Below are positions 22,701-34,456 of a DNA stretch of 64,000 nucleotides, piece after piece. The notes below the pieces were generated by a model. It was not told the origin of the DNA. It did no database searches and saw only the letters and a list, made by a program, of their open reading frames with translations. Location: assembly GCA_015680685.1 (NCBI GenBank), contig MNCI01006660.1, positions 490,203 through 554,202 on the forward strand. The letters are read 5' to 3'. Numbering within the stretch: the first letter of the stretch is position 1; each line of letters begins with the position of its first letter. The DNA comes from Gnetum montanum. Lineage: Eukaryota > Streptophyta > Gnetopsida > Gnetales > Gnetaceae. A program made the position numbers and the translations under genes.

Positions 22701-24059
22701 ATGTCTGGAGGACTTGCTCGAGAGACATCGACGAAGAAAATGAAACACCATGAAAAAAAAATGCTAACATTGCTCTCCAATGGTCACTTAGATGTCACTT
22801 TGCTATGCTTGGGAGTATTGAAATAGTCATGTAGAGAAAGGGGGAGAGGATGGATGTGAGGGGACAAGTTCAGGGGAGGAAAAGATATAATAGAGCGTGA
22901 TCCCTCATCGGAGTGCTTGTGAGGGAGTTGGCATGCATGGGCATCTTTCTTTTGCTAGCCTTCGACCTCTCATCAAAGTGCTTAGAGATGGTCATTTTGA
23001 AACAGATTTGGTACCATTTTTTTGAGCTTTTCTACTCTTTTACATGTTTGTGCTTTTCTTCTACTGTTTAGCCATGTTCACTTGCAAACAACCTTCTTAT
23101 TGCAGGACATGTGTTTCTTCCCCAAGATGAGCTGTGTTACATCCATGTGGGGCTTTGACCTACCTATAGATGCTTCCCATGTGGTGAGTTGCATTATGTG
23201 TATCATGGACTTAGTAGTTGAACATGTGGGAGGTCTTTATATGCATTGGGAAAGCTTGTAAGAGAGATGTGACAAACTGCGAGTATAAGAAACAAGGTTA
23301 AGAGGGTTAAGAGGGAGGGCGGGATGTGCACTCCCAAGTAGCCAAGCTAGTCTAAGCGATCATTTCAAAACTATGTAGTGTCCTACTCTCTTGGGGAAAC
23401 ACATCTCTAAATGGTGCCCCCTTGGCCTGTATCTTGCAAACGCAACAAAGAGAAAACCAGAAAAATATAACCATGAAATGAAGTGAGGGCAAAGTCCTTC
23501 TTGCTTTAGACACTACTGATGTAGTGATCATTTTTGTTGAGGAATGCAATGTCTAAATTAAGAAGGCTAGTAGCAGTTTTGGCAATGAAATATTGAAGAG
23601 GCTGGCACTAGAGAGGATAGGAGTGGTGGTGATGCAAGTGCTCAGGATTCCTTTCCCAAGGAAAACATCATGCAATCCAGTTGCAAGGTAAGAATCCTAA
23701 TAGCTGAACGGATCTTGGACTTGGATGATGGCGAGGGCTGGAGGATAACAACTTTGTGTTTGGGTCACAATAGTGCTAGAACTCTAGCAGCAAGCGCTGA
23801 TAGCAAGAGCTACTACTAGGATGAGTGGCGATAGTAACGATAGCTCTGAAAAGTCAGCAAGATGTCAGATGACATCTTCGAAAGGTCAGCAAGATGCCAA
23901 GGGTGGTGACACTACTCGTGTTCCATAGGGTGTTTCCTTAGCAATGTGAACTGCATTCTAGAACTACAACGTCCCACCCCGTGTTGTCTAGAAAGTTGGA
24001 ATTATGCACACTCACTTGTTTGTAGGGTCATGGATGTTGTGTTGGTTAGTGTTGAAGTG
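22701..24059 (-). other. 3' untranslated part of body B
   Basis: No coding domain is visible. The start matches the regions after 5150 and 28678 (tgctcgagagacatc, aaacaccatg). Short open frames here look random. Confidence 0.5.
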
Positions 24060-24440
24060 CGAACCCAATTTAAGATCTTGGTAGACTATTAGATGTGCTA
24101 GTTTAAGGTCCTAGTAGACCGTAATGTGTTAGTTTAAGGTCTTAGTAGACTGCTGTGTTAGTTTAATGTCGTAATGGATGGTGGATGGGCCACTTTAAGG
24201 TTGTACAGGACCGATGTGCCAGTTTAAGGTCCTAGCAAACTATTGTGCTAGTTTGTCATCATAGTGGATGGTGGATTACTAGTTTAAGGTTATAGCAGAC
24301 CATACTATGGGTGCTAGTTTTATGTCATAGCCCAAGGACGTGCTGTGCGAATTTAACATCATAGCGAACATTCTATGACAGTTTATAGTCATAGCAAACT
24401 ATTTTTGCTAGTTTTATGTTGTAGCGGATGATGGTGCTTA
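24060..24440. repeat. CTAGTTTAAGGTC minisatellite downstream of integrase (body B)
   Basis: About twelve imperfect units of roughly 32 bp (gctagtttaaggtcctagta, gccagtttaaggtcctagca). The position relative to integrase is the same as in body A. Confidence 0.75.
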
Positions 24441-24469
24441 CCTTGCTTTGTATCAGATGTAGTATGGCT

Positions 24470-25620
24470 TAAGGTACAAGTGGTTCACAGGATTTGAAAA
24501 TTCATTACCATCCATATCAGCCAGCTTGAAGGCCCCATTCTTTTAGGCTTTCGTGACTATGAATGGGCCTTCCCAGTTTGCTGAGAACTTGTTTACATGT
24601 TCATGAATAGCCTTGAGGACTAGGTCCCCTTTTTTGATCGGCTATTGATGTAGATTGCAATGGTGCTTTTGTCACTGCTTGTCCTAGTACCATTCAATGT
24701 GATCAAGTGTTTGGGCATGCTCCTCCTCTACAGAGTCAAGGTCAATGATCCTTGACTCATTGTTCTGGGCCTCATTCACGATGCTTGAAAGGAACATTCA
24801 TAGTGATAGTACCTAGAATTCAAGAGGTAACACCACTTTAGATACATAAACAAGCTTGTAAGGAGTTTTACCTGTAGCCATTCTGCACGTTGTGCAGTAA
24901 GCCCATAACACATAGAGGGTTTGTTCATGCCATCGCCTCTTGCTACTGCTAAGCATCTTTTTAAGCAAGTTTATGATGGCCTTGTTTGTTGCCTCTACTT
25001 GACCATTTGCATGTGGGTAGTACTATGATGAAAATGAGTGCTTGATGCCAAGGTTGTCACAAAAGGTTTTGGTTTCCACACTACTAAACTATGGCTTGTT
25101 GTCTGTCACAATAGTCATGGGAAGACCAAACCTTGCTACTATGTTGTCTAACATAAAGTGGCAAACCTATTGAGATGTAGTCTTCCTTAGGGAAATAGCC
25201 TCCACCCACTTTGTAAAGTACTTGGTGGCAATGATGATGAAGTTATGTCCTGCGGAAGAATCAGGCATGATGGGTCCTATGATGTCTAGTCCCCATCGTT
25301 GGAATGGCTACGTGATCTATGTAGGGTGCAACTCAGTAGGTGATATGTGTATTAGATTTCCATGTCATTGGCATGTATCATACATCCTAACCTTGGCAAG
25401 GAAATCTTGTTCTATGCAAGGCTAGTAATATCCTAGGCATCTAATTTTCATTGCCATAGCCCTGGGAGCTATATGTCCTCCACATAGTCCCTCATGGACT
25501 TCGTTAACGATTTTCTGTGCTTGTTTTCCACCAACGTAGGTTAGTAATATCCCATGAAAGGAGCTTTTGCATAAAGTGTTATCTTGTACAAGGACATATA
25601 CTGCATTCACTTTCGAATTT
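24470..25620 (-). pseudogene. Tat-lineage integrase, decayed (body B)
   Basis: The minus strand shows the zinc-finger region at 25610-25400 (VHEGLCGGHIAPRAMAMKIR, CLGYY). The core follows near 25300-25060, with TIVTDNKP keeping the second catalytic Asp that body A has lost. The C-terminal part runs to 24480 (ANWEGPFIV, NGAFKLAD-like). Premature stops remain, for example TAG after TDNKP. It is less decayed than body A and co-linear with it. Confidence 0.8.
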
Positions 25621-26332
25621 CATCCTTTTGAGCGGTTGTTAAGCCATGCAGGGGTTCGTCGTGTTGAAGGTAAGCTTTAATGTTAGCATACCATTCTTGA
25701 ATATCGGTGGTACTGATAGCTGCGATGTGTACCATTTGAGTAATAGGGTTTATGCATTATATTATCAAAGCAGGTAAAGTTGCAAACAGGTGGGATGGCA
25801 CATTCAATGCTATCATGGCTAACGCATCTGCTATGGTATTTTCATTGTGAGGCACGTGTTGGATGTCTATTGTTGTAAACTATTTCAGCAAACTTTTGGC
25901 CAAGTCGCAATAAGGTTGTAAGTGTGAAGCTTTACAGGCATAGACTTCAGTAATCTGGTTGACAATGAGTTGGGAATAACCTCAAACTACCAAATGTTGA
26001 ATCTTTAGTTCTCGTGTTGCTAAGAGGCCTCTAAGGAGTCCTTTATACTCAACTACGTTATTCGTACAAAGGAATGTAAAGTAATAAACAATCCTTAGAG
26101 GGGAATGTAATGATGGTAGCAACACTACTACCTCACGTAGTTGAGGCACCGTCGAAATGCAAAGTAGCTTCGAAGTTAGATGGTATAGGGTTGATGTTGT
26201 TAATATGTTCGTCAAGGAATTCAGCCTCTATTATTGCTTGATCATCGATGGGTGAGGTTGTGAGCTATTTCTTGTCCCTTCGTTGATGATTGAGCAACAT
26301 AATGCAAGTTGAATTATGTTGTTATAGCTTTC
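25621..26332 (-). pseudogene. Second RNase H region, interrupted by element C (body B)
   Basis: The frame at 26215-25982 ends TFLCTNNVVEYKGLLRGLLA, then TRELKIQHLVV, matching the archaeal-type RNase H of Tat elements and the copy at 8074-7859. The region is cut at 26332 by insertion of element C and resumes at 36777. Confidence 0.75.
26328..26332. other. Target-site duplication CTTTC (left copy)
   Basis: CTTTC at 26328-26332 is repeated at 36772-36776 on the other side of element C. The uninterrupted relative at about 8240 reads attgctttccaccatg, with a single copy. Confidence 0.85.
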
Positions 26333-26946
26333 TCTACCATCCAAAATCATTGGTGAGAGGTTGGAATGAATAGACACCGAGAGATCTATGGACAAAATAG
26401 TAAGACCCTACCTTCACTTGAGGGCAAGCTGGAAATCAATGAAGGTAGGGTGCCTTGAATGGTTCACACACAAATCAAACGAGGACTTCCCCAAACATAC
26501 GCAATTGCGATGCATTGGGTTATACGTAAACAAATGCCAACGGTGAAAATAGAATGCAAATAAGCATAATAGACGTAACGAATGTAAATAGTAAACGGTG
26601 AAAACAAAGTAAACGATGCAAACTATATGAAAACTAAAAATTGGCTGGCAAACAATGTGTCTTACAAATGATTACCATGTGTATTACAAATGATTACAAT
26701 GTGCACCGGTCAAACGTAGTTGCGGATTACCGCTAGTCAGACGTGAGCCTTGGTGGATTTGGATGGATGCTGGGGAATATAGGTTTTTGGTTGTAGGTTC
26801 TACAATGTGACCAAGATTTTCCTTGCTTTGTGTAACCAAGTCTGATGCCCAGCATATGAAATGTTGCCAAGAATGTTTAGCCTACAAAGTGTATAGGATG
26901 CTCTGTGATCAAATTTGCCAACCCTCTCGATCTAGTGGAAAATCAA

Positions 26947-26957
26947 GGTATTTATAT
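26947..26957 (-). promoter_or_regulatory. LTR TATA box
   Basis: The minus strand reads ATATAAATACC, conserved in position among LTRs. Confidence 0.6.
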
Positions 26958-27468
26958 GGTTTCGATGCATGGGATGTAGATCTGTGTGAAGATCCATGGC
27001 TATCGGGTGTGGGAAATGTAGATCAGGCAATGTGTGTGACCATTTTGACTGAAATGCACAAAAATTGTTACAATGTACAGTGCAACGTCCAAGATCTCTT
27101 ATGCTGGCATGCGTAATGCCTAGCGTAAGAACTTGAAACACTAAAAAAAATGTCAAAAATGAATTAAATGTTAATGTACAAGCATGGATCTAGGTGTTTG
27201 GCCTTTGGATCTATAGTTCTGTGCTATTTTTGGGCTACCAAAGGCTCCAACATGCATGGATCTGGCTCTGATGTGTGTGTAGCCTATTCTGGCGTCAATG
27301 TCTGGCGTCCAGCGTCACTAACAGCGTATGACATGAAAACATTGCATTTTGAACCCATTTTTGACCTGTGAGACCCATTTTCAAAGTGGATCTACATGCC
27401 TAAGGTCAAGAGGATTCTGCATGTCTATTTTGAGCCAATTTGGAGACTATTTTGGCACACTTTTGGTT

Positions 27469-28430
27469 GGTCATGCTATGGTCACGCTGTCGAGCATGAC
27501 CTTAGCGTGACCAAGTGTTTATGCCCTATTTTGAGCTGATTTTTGGATGCTGATGCCTGTTTATTGATGTCCAACTACTACCTACCCTCCAAGGTGGCTT
27601 GGATACTGAATTTAACTCCATTTTACTACTATTTTGGGCCCGTTTGATTTGGTCATGCTATGTAGCGTGACCAAAGTGTGGCCCCAGCGTAACCAACATT
27701 AAATGGCATATTTGAAGCCCAAATCTTGATTTTCTTAATCTTGTGAACATGTATAATTGTTTCCTAGCTCTCAGGAGTTAAATTCATGTCAAAATTCTAC
27801 CTGGAGATCCCTGAATTAAGCCGTTCTTATTTGGTCACGCTGTGCAGCGTCTAAAAAAGTAACCCTAGCATAACCAAGTCAAAATGGCATATTTGAGGCT
27901 CAAATTTGGAGTTTTTGAAGCCTTTGAACATGTACAAGTGTTTTTGATCCTTGGGGATCACTCGAATGTTGAAGATGCTGACTAAAATTCCTTTTTTGCC
28001 CTATTTTTTCTTGGTTATGCTATGCTTACGTTGTGCAGCGTCTGAAAAAGTAACCCCAACGTCACCAACTGAAAATACCTCATTTAAGGCCAAAATCTTG
28101 ATTTTCTAGAGGCTGGGAGCTACTAGGGACCTTGGTGAAGGTCATGGGGGGTCCTTGTCCCTAATTTCAACATGTTTTAACTTAGTTTTGGGGCTCCAAA
28201 TCTTGGTGACGCTGATCCTTACGTTGTGCAGCGTAAGAAAATGTAGCTCTAGCGTAATCAACTGAAAATACCTCATTTAAGGCCAAAATTTTGATTTTTT
28301 GGAGGCTAAGAGCTACTAGGGGCCTTGGTGAAGGTCATGGGGGGTCCTTATGATTGATTGTAGCCTATTTTGACTCAATTTTGGGGCTCCAAAAGTTGGT
28401 GATGTTGATCCTTACGCTGTGCAGCGTAAG
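27469..28430. repeat. U3 array of six palindromes, about 182-194 bp apart
   Basis: Inverted repeats start near 27469 (GGTCATGCT...AGCATGACC), 27651 (GGTCATGCTATGTAGCGTGACC region), 27836, 28025, 28219 and 28411. The last, CTTACGCTGTGCAGCGTAAG at 28411-28430, is a perfect 9-bp stem with a 2-base centre. The regular spacing and the ACGCTGTGYAGCGT core are shared with 21582-22391. Confidence 0.85.
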
Positions 28431-28677
28431 CCAGCGTGACCAAAGTGTAGCTAGCCTGAACTAAGCATTTTGAGCCTAAAAATTTTGATTCTAGATGTTA
28501 GCAGTTGGTGTAGTCACCTATGGGCCCTAGGGGAACCTTTCCTATTGAATCATGAAGCATTGAGGGCTATCTCGGAGGCCTCCAAGTTTGGTCATGTTGT
28601 ATTCATGCTTGGGTAGCTGCATGACTTAGCTTGAATCTTGTTTGAAAGTGCTAGGTCAAATTTTTGTGGTGTTTTCA

Positions 28678-28690
28678 TTGGCCCCTCTTT
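28678..28690 (-). promoter_or_regulatory. Polypurine tract of element C
   Basis: The minus strand reads AAAGAGGGGCCAA, directly before the 3' LTR. Confidence 0.65.
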
Positions 28691-29814
28691 ATTGACGCTT
28701 GGAGGAATCTACTCGAGAGGCATCAACAAAGAAGTACAAAACACCATGAGCAATTGGGTATTAAGCATTGTTCTTTAGCACTTGGCCAGATGTCATTGCA
28801 CTATGTTCAGAAGTACATGAGATTGGGAAATGAGGTTTTGAGATGTATAGGGAGAAGGTTTGTTACTATGAGATCAGGGATAGATGAAGAGATGATTTTT
28901 TTAACTATGGTAAGGGGAATGCTCTTGTGTGAACACATCATGTTGGTCCTTGTCAATAGCCAGTATCTAGCAGACTTGGGACCAAGGCATGGGATGTGTG
29001 TCCTTTGGAGGAACGAGACTCTTGTGTCCTGTTTAAGAGAACTCGTTGTCACAACTAAAGCCATGCGGTGAGGTGGTGCGTTCTTTGGAGAAACAAGACC
29101 CTTTTGTTGTGTTTAAGGGAACCTGTTGTGAACTGTCAAAGCCACGTAGTGAGATGCAACATGAGCATTTGAGGCATGAGTGTTTCCTTTAAGATGATTG
29201 CCTTCTCACCTGGGGTGTGTGTGGGAAGAGCCAATGGCCTTGTGATGCATTTTGCTCTTTTGGTTTTTTTTTGCTCTTTTTTTATGATGTTTGTCTCTTT
29301 TTTTTATTTTTGGAAAGATCTTGCTGTTAGTTTTGTATTCGTGCTTGTGTCATGTGTTATGCATCGTTTTGTGTTGCCACTGGTTAGAGAGTTATAGTGA
29401 GCAACAACGAGTCCAGAATTTTGGAGATGAATGGGATGTATCAAGGGGTGTAACTGAGGGGTGTATTGGGAGTGAGGAAATGTACTTGTGAACAGTTTGA
29501 TGAACCCGGTTACATGCATTAAGAACAATGTGGTACCTCATCACCGTGATGAAGTGCATTCTTGCATGAACACCTCTAGGTGTCATCCTACAAACGCAAC
29601 TCCAAGAAGATAAGAAAACCACAAGTGAATGAGTTAGCTTAACACTTTAAACATGGATGCAACTGATGGGATGGGGACAGTGCATGTAACCGCAGGAAAA
29701 AAAAATTGAGCAGCAGCAATGTTGTCAGAGTCCATGTGTTGAATTCGTGTAGTAGGTTGATGAAGACATGCCATTTGATTATAGCAACAGATTAGTAGGC
29801 CAGTGAAGAAGTTG
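28691..29814 (-). other. 3' untranslated part of element C
   Basis: No domain is coded. It contains a long pyrimidine run (about 29264-29312, a purine run on the sense strand), like 5528-5605 in body A. Open frames here, such as 28664-29071, are not domain-like. Confidence 0.5.
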
Positions 29815-30285
29815 TCAGTTTATAGTCTTGGCGAACTGTCATGGATTAGTTTTATGTCATAACCCATTGAACATTGCCAGTTTAGCATCGTAGCGGACGG
29901 TGCAGTGCTAGTTTATAGTCGTGGCAGACTGTGAAGAGGCAAGTTAGTTTATAGTCTTAGTAGACTCTGGCAGAAGAATGTGGCAGTTTAATGTCATGCT
30001 AGACAAGTGCTAGTTTACTATCATTTTGGATGAGTGTTTTCTGGTGTCAATTTATCATCATAACCTAGGACGGTGTGTGGTATTAGTTTTAAGTCATGAT
30101 GTGGATGCATGCATGTGCATCTATATGATCCTGTAAACAAAAGCAACTAGAGAAAAAATGTTAAATAGCAACTTCAGAAAACATGAATTGAAATGCACAA
30201 GTAAATAGAAAACAAGGTGGTAGTTTAAGACCTTTTCAGGCCATGTGCTCTAGTTTAAGGCCATTTCAGGCCATGAGAGAACGCA
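29815..30285. repeat. Fused pol-flanking minisatellites in element C
   Basis: Nine units at 29815-30100 (gctagtttatagtcgtggca) match the post-integrase array of A and B. After a 120-base stretch matching 9800-9900 of body A, two more units at 30220-30285 (tagtttaaggccatttcagg) match the pre-pol array. The two arrays that normally flank pol are thus side by side. Confidence 0.7.
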
Positions 30286-30467
30286 TAAGCTAGTACAATA
30301 CAAATGAATGTGACATATGCACCACGAAAGAATGTGAAGAGTGTGCAGAGATCTGGCTTGTTTTTGGCCATAGGGGCGCTTTGATCATGTGGTTATCTCC
30401 TAACTGGATGTGGTTTTGGAAGCATTTTAGGTTTAGGCTCCGTTGGGAGGCTTATGGTTTTCACCAC

Positions 30468-30960
30468 TCATTCGGGCGTTTTAGCTCTAGGTGTTGCATT
30501 TGTTACCATGGATGTTCCATCAAGAGACTCTTCTTTCAAGACTTGTGACATGTCTATGTTGTGGATGGCTTGAAAGGGAGTGTTATCACCATGTATGAGG
30601 ACTTGTCCACCTTCGTATGGAAGGCAGATTTCTTGATGTATCAGTGAGGAAATGGCCCATTGTTGGACTAGCCAAGGTTTGCCAAGAATCATGTTGAAAC
30701 TTGGTGTCTTTTCTATGATAGTGAACTTTGCACTGGTGGGGAACTGTTCTCCTACAACAAAGGCTAAGTTGATTATGCCCTTAACTGTGACACGTGATCC
30801 GTTGAAGGATTTTAAACATGTGGTTTTCATTGGCATGATCTCACCTACCATGCCTAGTTTATCGATGATGGAGTATAAAGCTACGTTTGTTGCCGCACCA
30901 TCATCAACGTGCACTCTGTGAATGGTACATTACCCAACACATACGCTAATCAACAATGGA
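30468..30960 (-). pseudogene. Tat-lineage aspartic protease (element C)
   Basis: The frame from 30914 reads HVDDGAATNVALYSIIDKLG at its start; VDDGA corresponds to the retropepsin D-(S/T/N)-G triad with its catalytic Asp. Then come KSFNGSRVTVKG, NLAFVVGEQFPTSAKFTIIE and FNMILGKPWLVQ, the closing signature. A stop falls just before the start of this frame (near 30930, Cys-Val-Gly then TAG), so it is cut from the preceding linker. Otherwise it is the best-kept frame in the element. It would cleave Gag. Confidence 0.85.
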
Positions 30961-31960
30961 GCTATTGTGACCTCTCCTCATTTGGGGTTGACTTTAACTT
31001 CATCATTGTGGAAGGCTAAGGTGTTTGAACCCAATCCTTGTGATGTGTGTTGCAAAATCGTTGCACGGATGGATTCCTCATTTGTAGGGATGTCCTTCGT
31101 AATAGGAATGGATGCTAACATTTGAGCCAAGGCTTCGTGGTGAGCGGCTGAAGTCATGACTAGGTCATACAAGCTCATCGTTGTGTTCTTCTGTTTGAGC
31201 ATTTGTTTTACCTAGGCTAGTGCAGCTACGAAGTCTATGTTGTTGGTCATTGTGTTGGCTTTGGCTTCCTTCATGTGGGTTGAGGGATGTGCCTCTTGCG
31301 TAGAGGGCTTGGGCCTGTTTTGCTTGAGATTATGGGTAGGGGCCCCCAACATTTGATTGTTGCTTGCTTGGTGTGGCCTTCGCTTCGGCTATTGATGTCG
31401 TTCGTTGTTCGTTTGTCCTCTTCTGCTGCCATTTGTTAGGCTTACCCGTGTTGTTGGCAAGGTTGACTCTTGAGGGAGAAGAGGTTGAGACGTTACCTAT
31501 GGTTGGGCACTGGGTAGGTGAAGGGCCATCGCATGGTGGCACCTTTATGACAAATGGTAGTTTGTGAGGAATCGTTGGTGTTTGACTAGCTTGTTATGGC
31601 ACCTTGATGACAAAAGGTTTCTTTGTAGTTGTGGTCGGTGCATCATGCTAGTTTAACGTCTTAGCGGATGATTGTAGTGGTACTTTGACCATGAAAGTTT
31701 TTGCAAGTGCTTGAGGTGGCACTTGAATAACAATGGAAGGCCTCTTGCTCATGGAGGTGGAGGGGATCGTTGCCTTGCTGAGAGGCACATGGATCATAAA
31801 AGGTTGCTGCATAGGTTTAGGCTTACTATCTATGCCAATGGAGTTTATGACATAGGAGGCATCGTCTATGCTCGGTTGATTCAGGTTGTTGATGTTGAGT
31901 TGACCCTATTCTATCATTATTTGAAGATCATCCTGTAAGGCACGACAGTTGTCAGTATTA
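30961..31960 (-). pseudogene. Gag-to-protease linker (element C)
   Basis: The frame at 31202-30978 reads MSLYDLVMTSAAHHEALAQM, then ITKDIPTNEESIRATI and LAFHNDEV. This is the conserved segment just before the protease in Tat polyproteins (S-L-W-D-L...H-R-D-A-L...D-D-L). Upstream, about 31750-31510, modules PFVIKVP, FMVKVP and IVIQVP recur every 20-30 residues, ending PTQCPTIGNVST. The same modules occur at 17785-17516. Confidence 0.65.
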
Positions 31961-33256
31961 TGACCAGACATCTAGTGGTAGTGACAGAATTGATCTAACT
32001 TGAAGTGTCGTGGGACCGGGGGCTTGTTTGGTGTTGCTAAGGTGGGGTTCCTTAGTAGCTCACAGTATCTATCATGTCTTCTGTGGGCATTCTTTGCTAC
32101 TTGTTTGTATTGTATTTGCTCGATTTTGAGGAGTTTCTCTAGTAGTTTAGAGGGTTGCGTGGGTAGCAATGTATACTTAGAGCAATCCTTGCCCCTGTCA
32201 TTACAGGTGGGTTGGTACTGGTGTTTGTTGTTTTTGTGCTTGTGGCTATAGTTTTCGTTGTTGTCTATTGTTTGGCAACGTGTTGGTTCTTTTAAGCCAC
32301 ATAGGTGGGATCATTTCTGGTTTGTGCAGCTTGTTCAATGTTCTTGATCTACGTGAAGGCTTGGCTTAACATTTGAGTGCTTAGGTAGTATAGTTTTGAC
32401 TTAACGAAGTCATTCATGACTCCCTTCAGAATCGTAAGCAAATACGTTTCGGGGATGAGCTCATGAAGTTCGTTAAGGGCTATGCTCCATCATTCAATGA
32501 ACTTCTGCAGAGGCTCTAGTGGTGCTTGTTTTACCTATATCAGAGTGTCTAGTGTGCCCTCAGGCTTGAGGTTGTACTTAAACCAAGTGACGAACTGATG
32601 TAATAGATCCTCCAGAGAGGATATGGAGTTACATGGCAAGGCTCAGTACTAGTCTAAGGCACTATCTATTAGGGACATGACAAACACATGTAGGATTGCG
32701 TGGGGCCAAGCTTGAAGCAATAGGATCTCTAATCAGAATGTTATCAAGTGAGCGTTCAGGTCTCCCTTCCTGTTGTACTTGGTTAACTGTGGGAGTATGA
32801 TTCCCTTGGGTAAAGCTAACAGTGGCACTGAGGAGCTAATTGGATCATCCTGGTAGAAGTCCAATACTTTAACTACTTCGATGTTGGAATTTTTGAGGTG
32901 CTTTACCTCTTCAACTAATGCTTGCATCATTTTTTTTTGGCTTCTACCCACTCTTCGGTGGTAGGTAGATCAGTTGGTTGGGGAGATTGTTGGGTTGTCA
33001 TTTATTGCTGTGGAGCAATGTTCAGAGTTGTGGTTGTGGGGTGTGACACATTGAGGTGAGTGGGTTGTTGAACAAGGGCTATGGTTCCTTGCCTAGCCAC
33101 TAATTGTGGGGTGACACCCTGGATGTGCAAATCTGAAGTGATGAAAGGGGCTCCATGTGTTTGCACTTGCGGTATGTACTGGGTGGAGATGGATGTGGGT
33201 AATCTTTGTTGGGATACTAGTGCTTGTGTGCTTGGTGACACTTCGTGAGGGGCCAT
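31961..33256 (-). pseudogene. Tat-lineage gag (element C), decayed
   Basis: The frame at 33256-33002 is Gln/Thr/Pro-rich. The frame at 32951-32733 reads KKMMQALVEEVKHLKNS (coiled coil), then LPKGIILPQLTKYNRKGDLN, the capsid entry motif. 32169-31972 ends PVPRHFKLDQFCHYH, followed by a stop (TAG for a likely Trp) and SGHNTDNCRAL, a CCHC-type zinc knuckle (CHYH..SGHNTDNC). The region 32700-32170 between them is broken by frameshifts. Confidence 0.75.
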
Positions 33257-33770
33257 CTATCCCATGCAAGGATGGAATGATGGGTTCACGTAGGCATGGG
33301 GATTGAGGGTGTGGTATGAATCCTCAGGTTCAAATTATGCCTTGAAGTCATCTACATCATGTTGGTTTTGGGGATCCTCAGTGGGTCACTGTGTGTTTTG
33401 GCTCCTTGCCAGAAGGAGCTGAGAGATGAATCAATGGTGAGGTTTAGAAAGGGGGATGATGTCATATACAGAGGGGACAAATTCATGACCTCTCATGTAC
33501 ATGCACTCAAAGTTTCATTTTTCTTCCTTTGTGTGGTCAATGGGAAGGTTGGCTTGAATCTTCACACAGATAAAGTTGTACTATTCCTGTGTGAGGATTA
33601 CGAAGGTACGTGCGTTGGAGTTCTAAGATGACTCCATGGTGATGTGTGACAGGGCAGTGTACAGGCTGCCTAATAAGTGCCAAGTATGTTTTAGGCTGAG
33701 GGTGTAGCATGTGCAATGTGACTAGACTATAGCGTGTGTAACGTGACAAGTATACAGCATAACTAACTAC

Positions 33771-34012
33771 AGCGTGATCAACTGTAGCATGACCAACGTT
33801 AGTATGATCAATGTTAGCTTGACCAACGTCAGCGTGACCAACATTAGTGTGAACAACGTCAACTTGACCAACATCAGCTTGACCAACGTCAGCATGAACA
33901 ACTGTCTAGCCTGACCAACGTCAGCTTGACCAACGTCAGCTTGACCAACGTCAGCGTGACCAATGTCAATATGACCAACATCAGGGTAACCAATGTCAGC
34001 TTGACCAACATT
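33771..34012. repeat. 15-bp minisatellite AGCGTGACCAACGTC, 16 units, in the 5' leader of element C
   Basis: Sixteen head-to-tail units, all 15 bases except one of 17 (33891-33907): agcttgaccaacgtc, agcgtgaccaacatt and similar. Decayed units extend to about 33700. It lies between gag and the primer-binding site. The word AGCGTGACCAA is the same as beside the U3 palindromes (for example 27664-27674). Open frames across it on both strands encode 5-residue repeats and are probably incidental. Confidence 0.9.
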
Positions 34013-34440
34013 AGCGTGAGTAAACCAGGTTCAGCTTCTGAAGCTAAGGCACCGCATCTGGACGCTGGATGGGGCACCTGGGTGAGAAAACTAAGTGCTA
34101 GACGTAGTGTTTGAGAAGAAAACTTAGATCTGGACGTTGTGAATAACACTAGAAAAGAGAGATAAGGATGAGGGATGTTGTAAACAATGTTTGAAACTGG
34201 TAGGGAATGCAGGACAATGAGGGCAGCATCTAAATTTGAGAAGGAAAAGTGCAAGATGTTGTGATTCAAGCAGGAATGTGTCTGGAAAACTTTGAAATAG
34301 CGTATAGACTAGATAACAGGATTTATGAGTAGGAAATAGCACCTGAATGTTGGAAACAAGGTAGTGTAGGAATGCTGACAATCAAAGTAGCGTGTGAATG
34401 CTAGATCTGGGATGCTAAGAGGTGGATCTAATAGGGAAAT

Positions 34441-34456
34441 GGCCCTCCTAGCATCA
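34441..34456 (-). promoter_or_regulatory. Primer-binding site of element C
   Basis: The minus strand reads TGATGCTAGGAGGGCC, six bases after the LTR, similar to 20433-20449. Confidence 0.55.

Larger units (their letters stand above)
26333..28677 (-). mobile_element. 3' LTR of element C
   Basis: It aligns from end to end with 34463-36771 at an offset of about 8.1 kb, with small indels. It starts TGAAAACACCA on the minus strand. The terminal TG/CA at the other end is mutated (tctacc here, tatacc in the partner). The TATA box is at 26947-26957. Confidence 0.85.

Noticed and set aside
28664-29071. Plus-strand frame of 135 codons
   Set aside because: It lies in the 3' non-coding part of element C, crosses its LTR edge and polypurine tract, and has no domain-like pattern.
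33889-34269. Long minus-strand frame with Leu/Thr/Val repeats, and plus-strand MTNVSLTN repeats
   Set aside because: Both are translations of the 15-bp minisatellite. Opposite strands are open at once, and stops follow at its edges.
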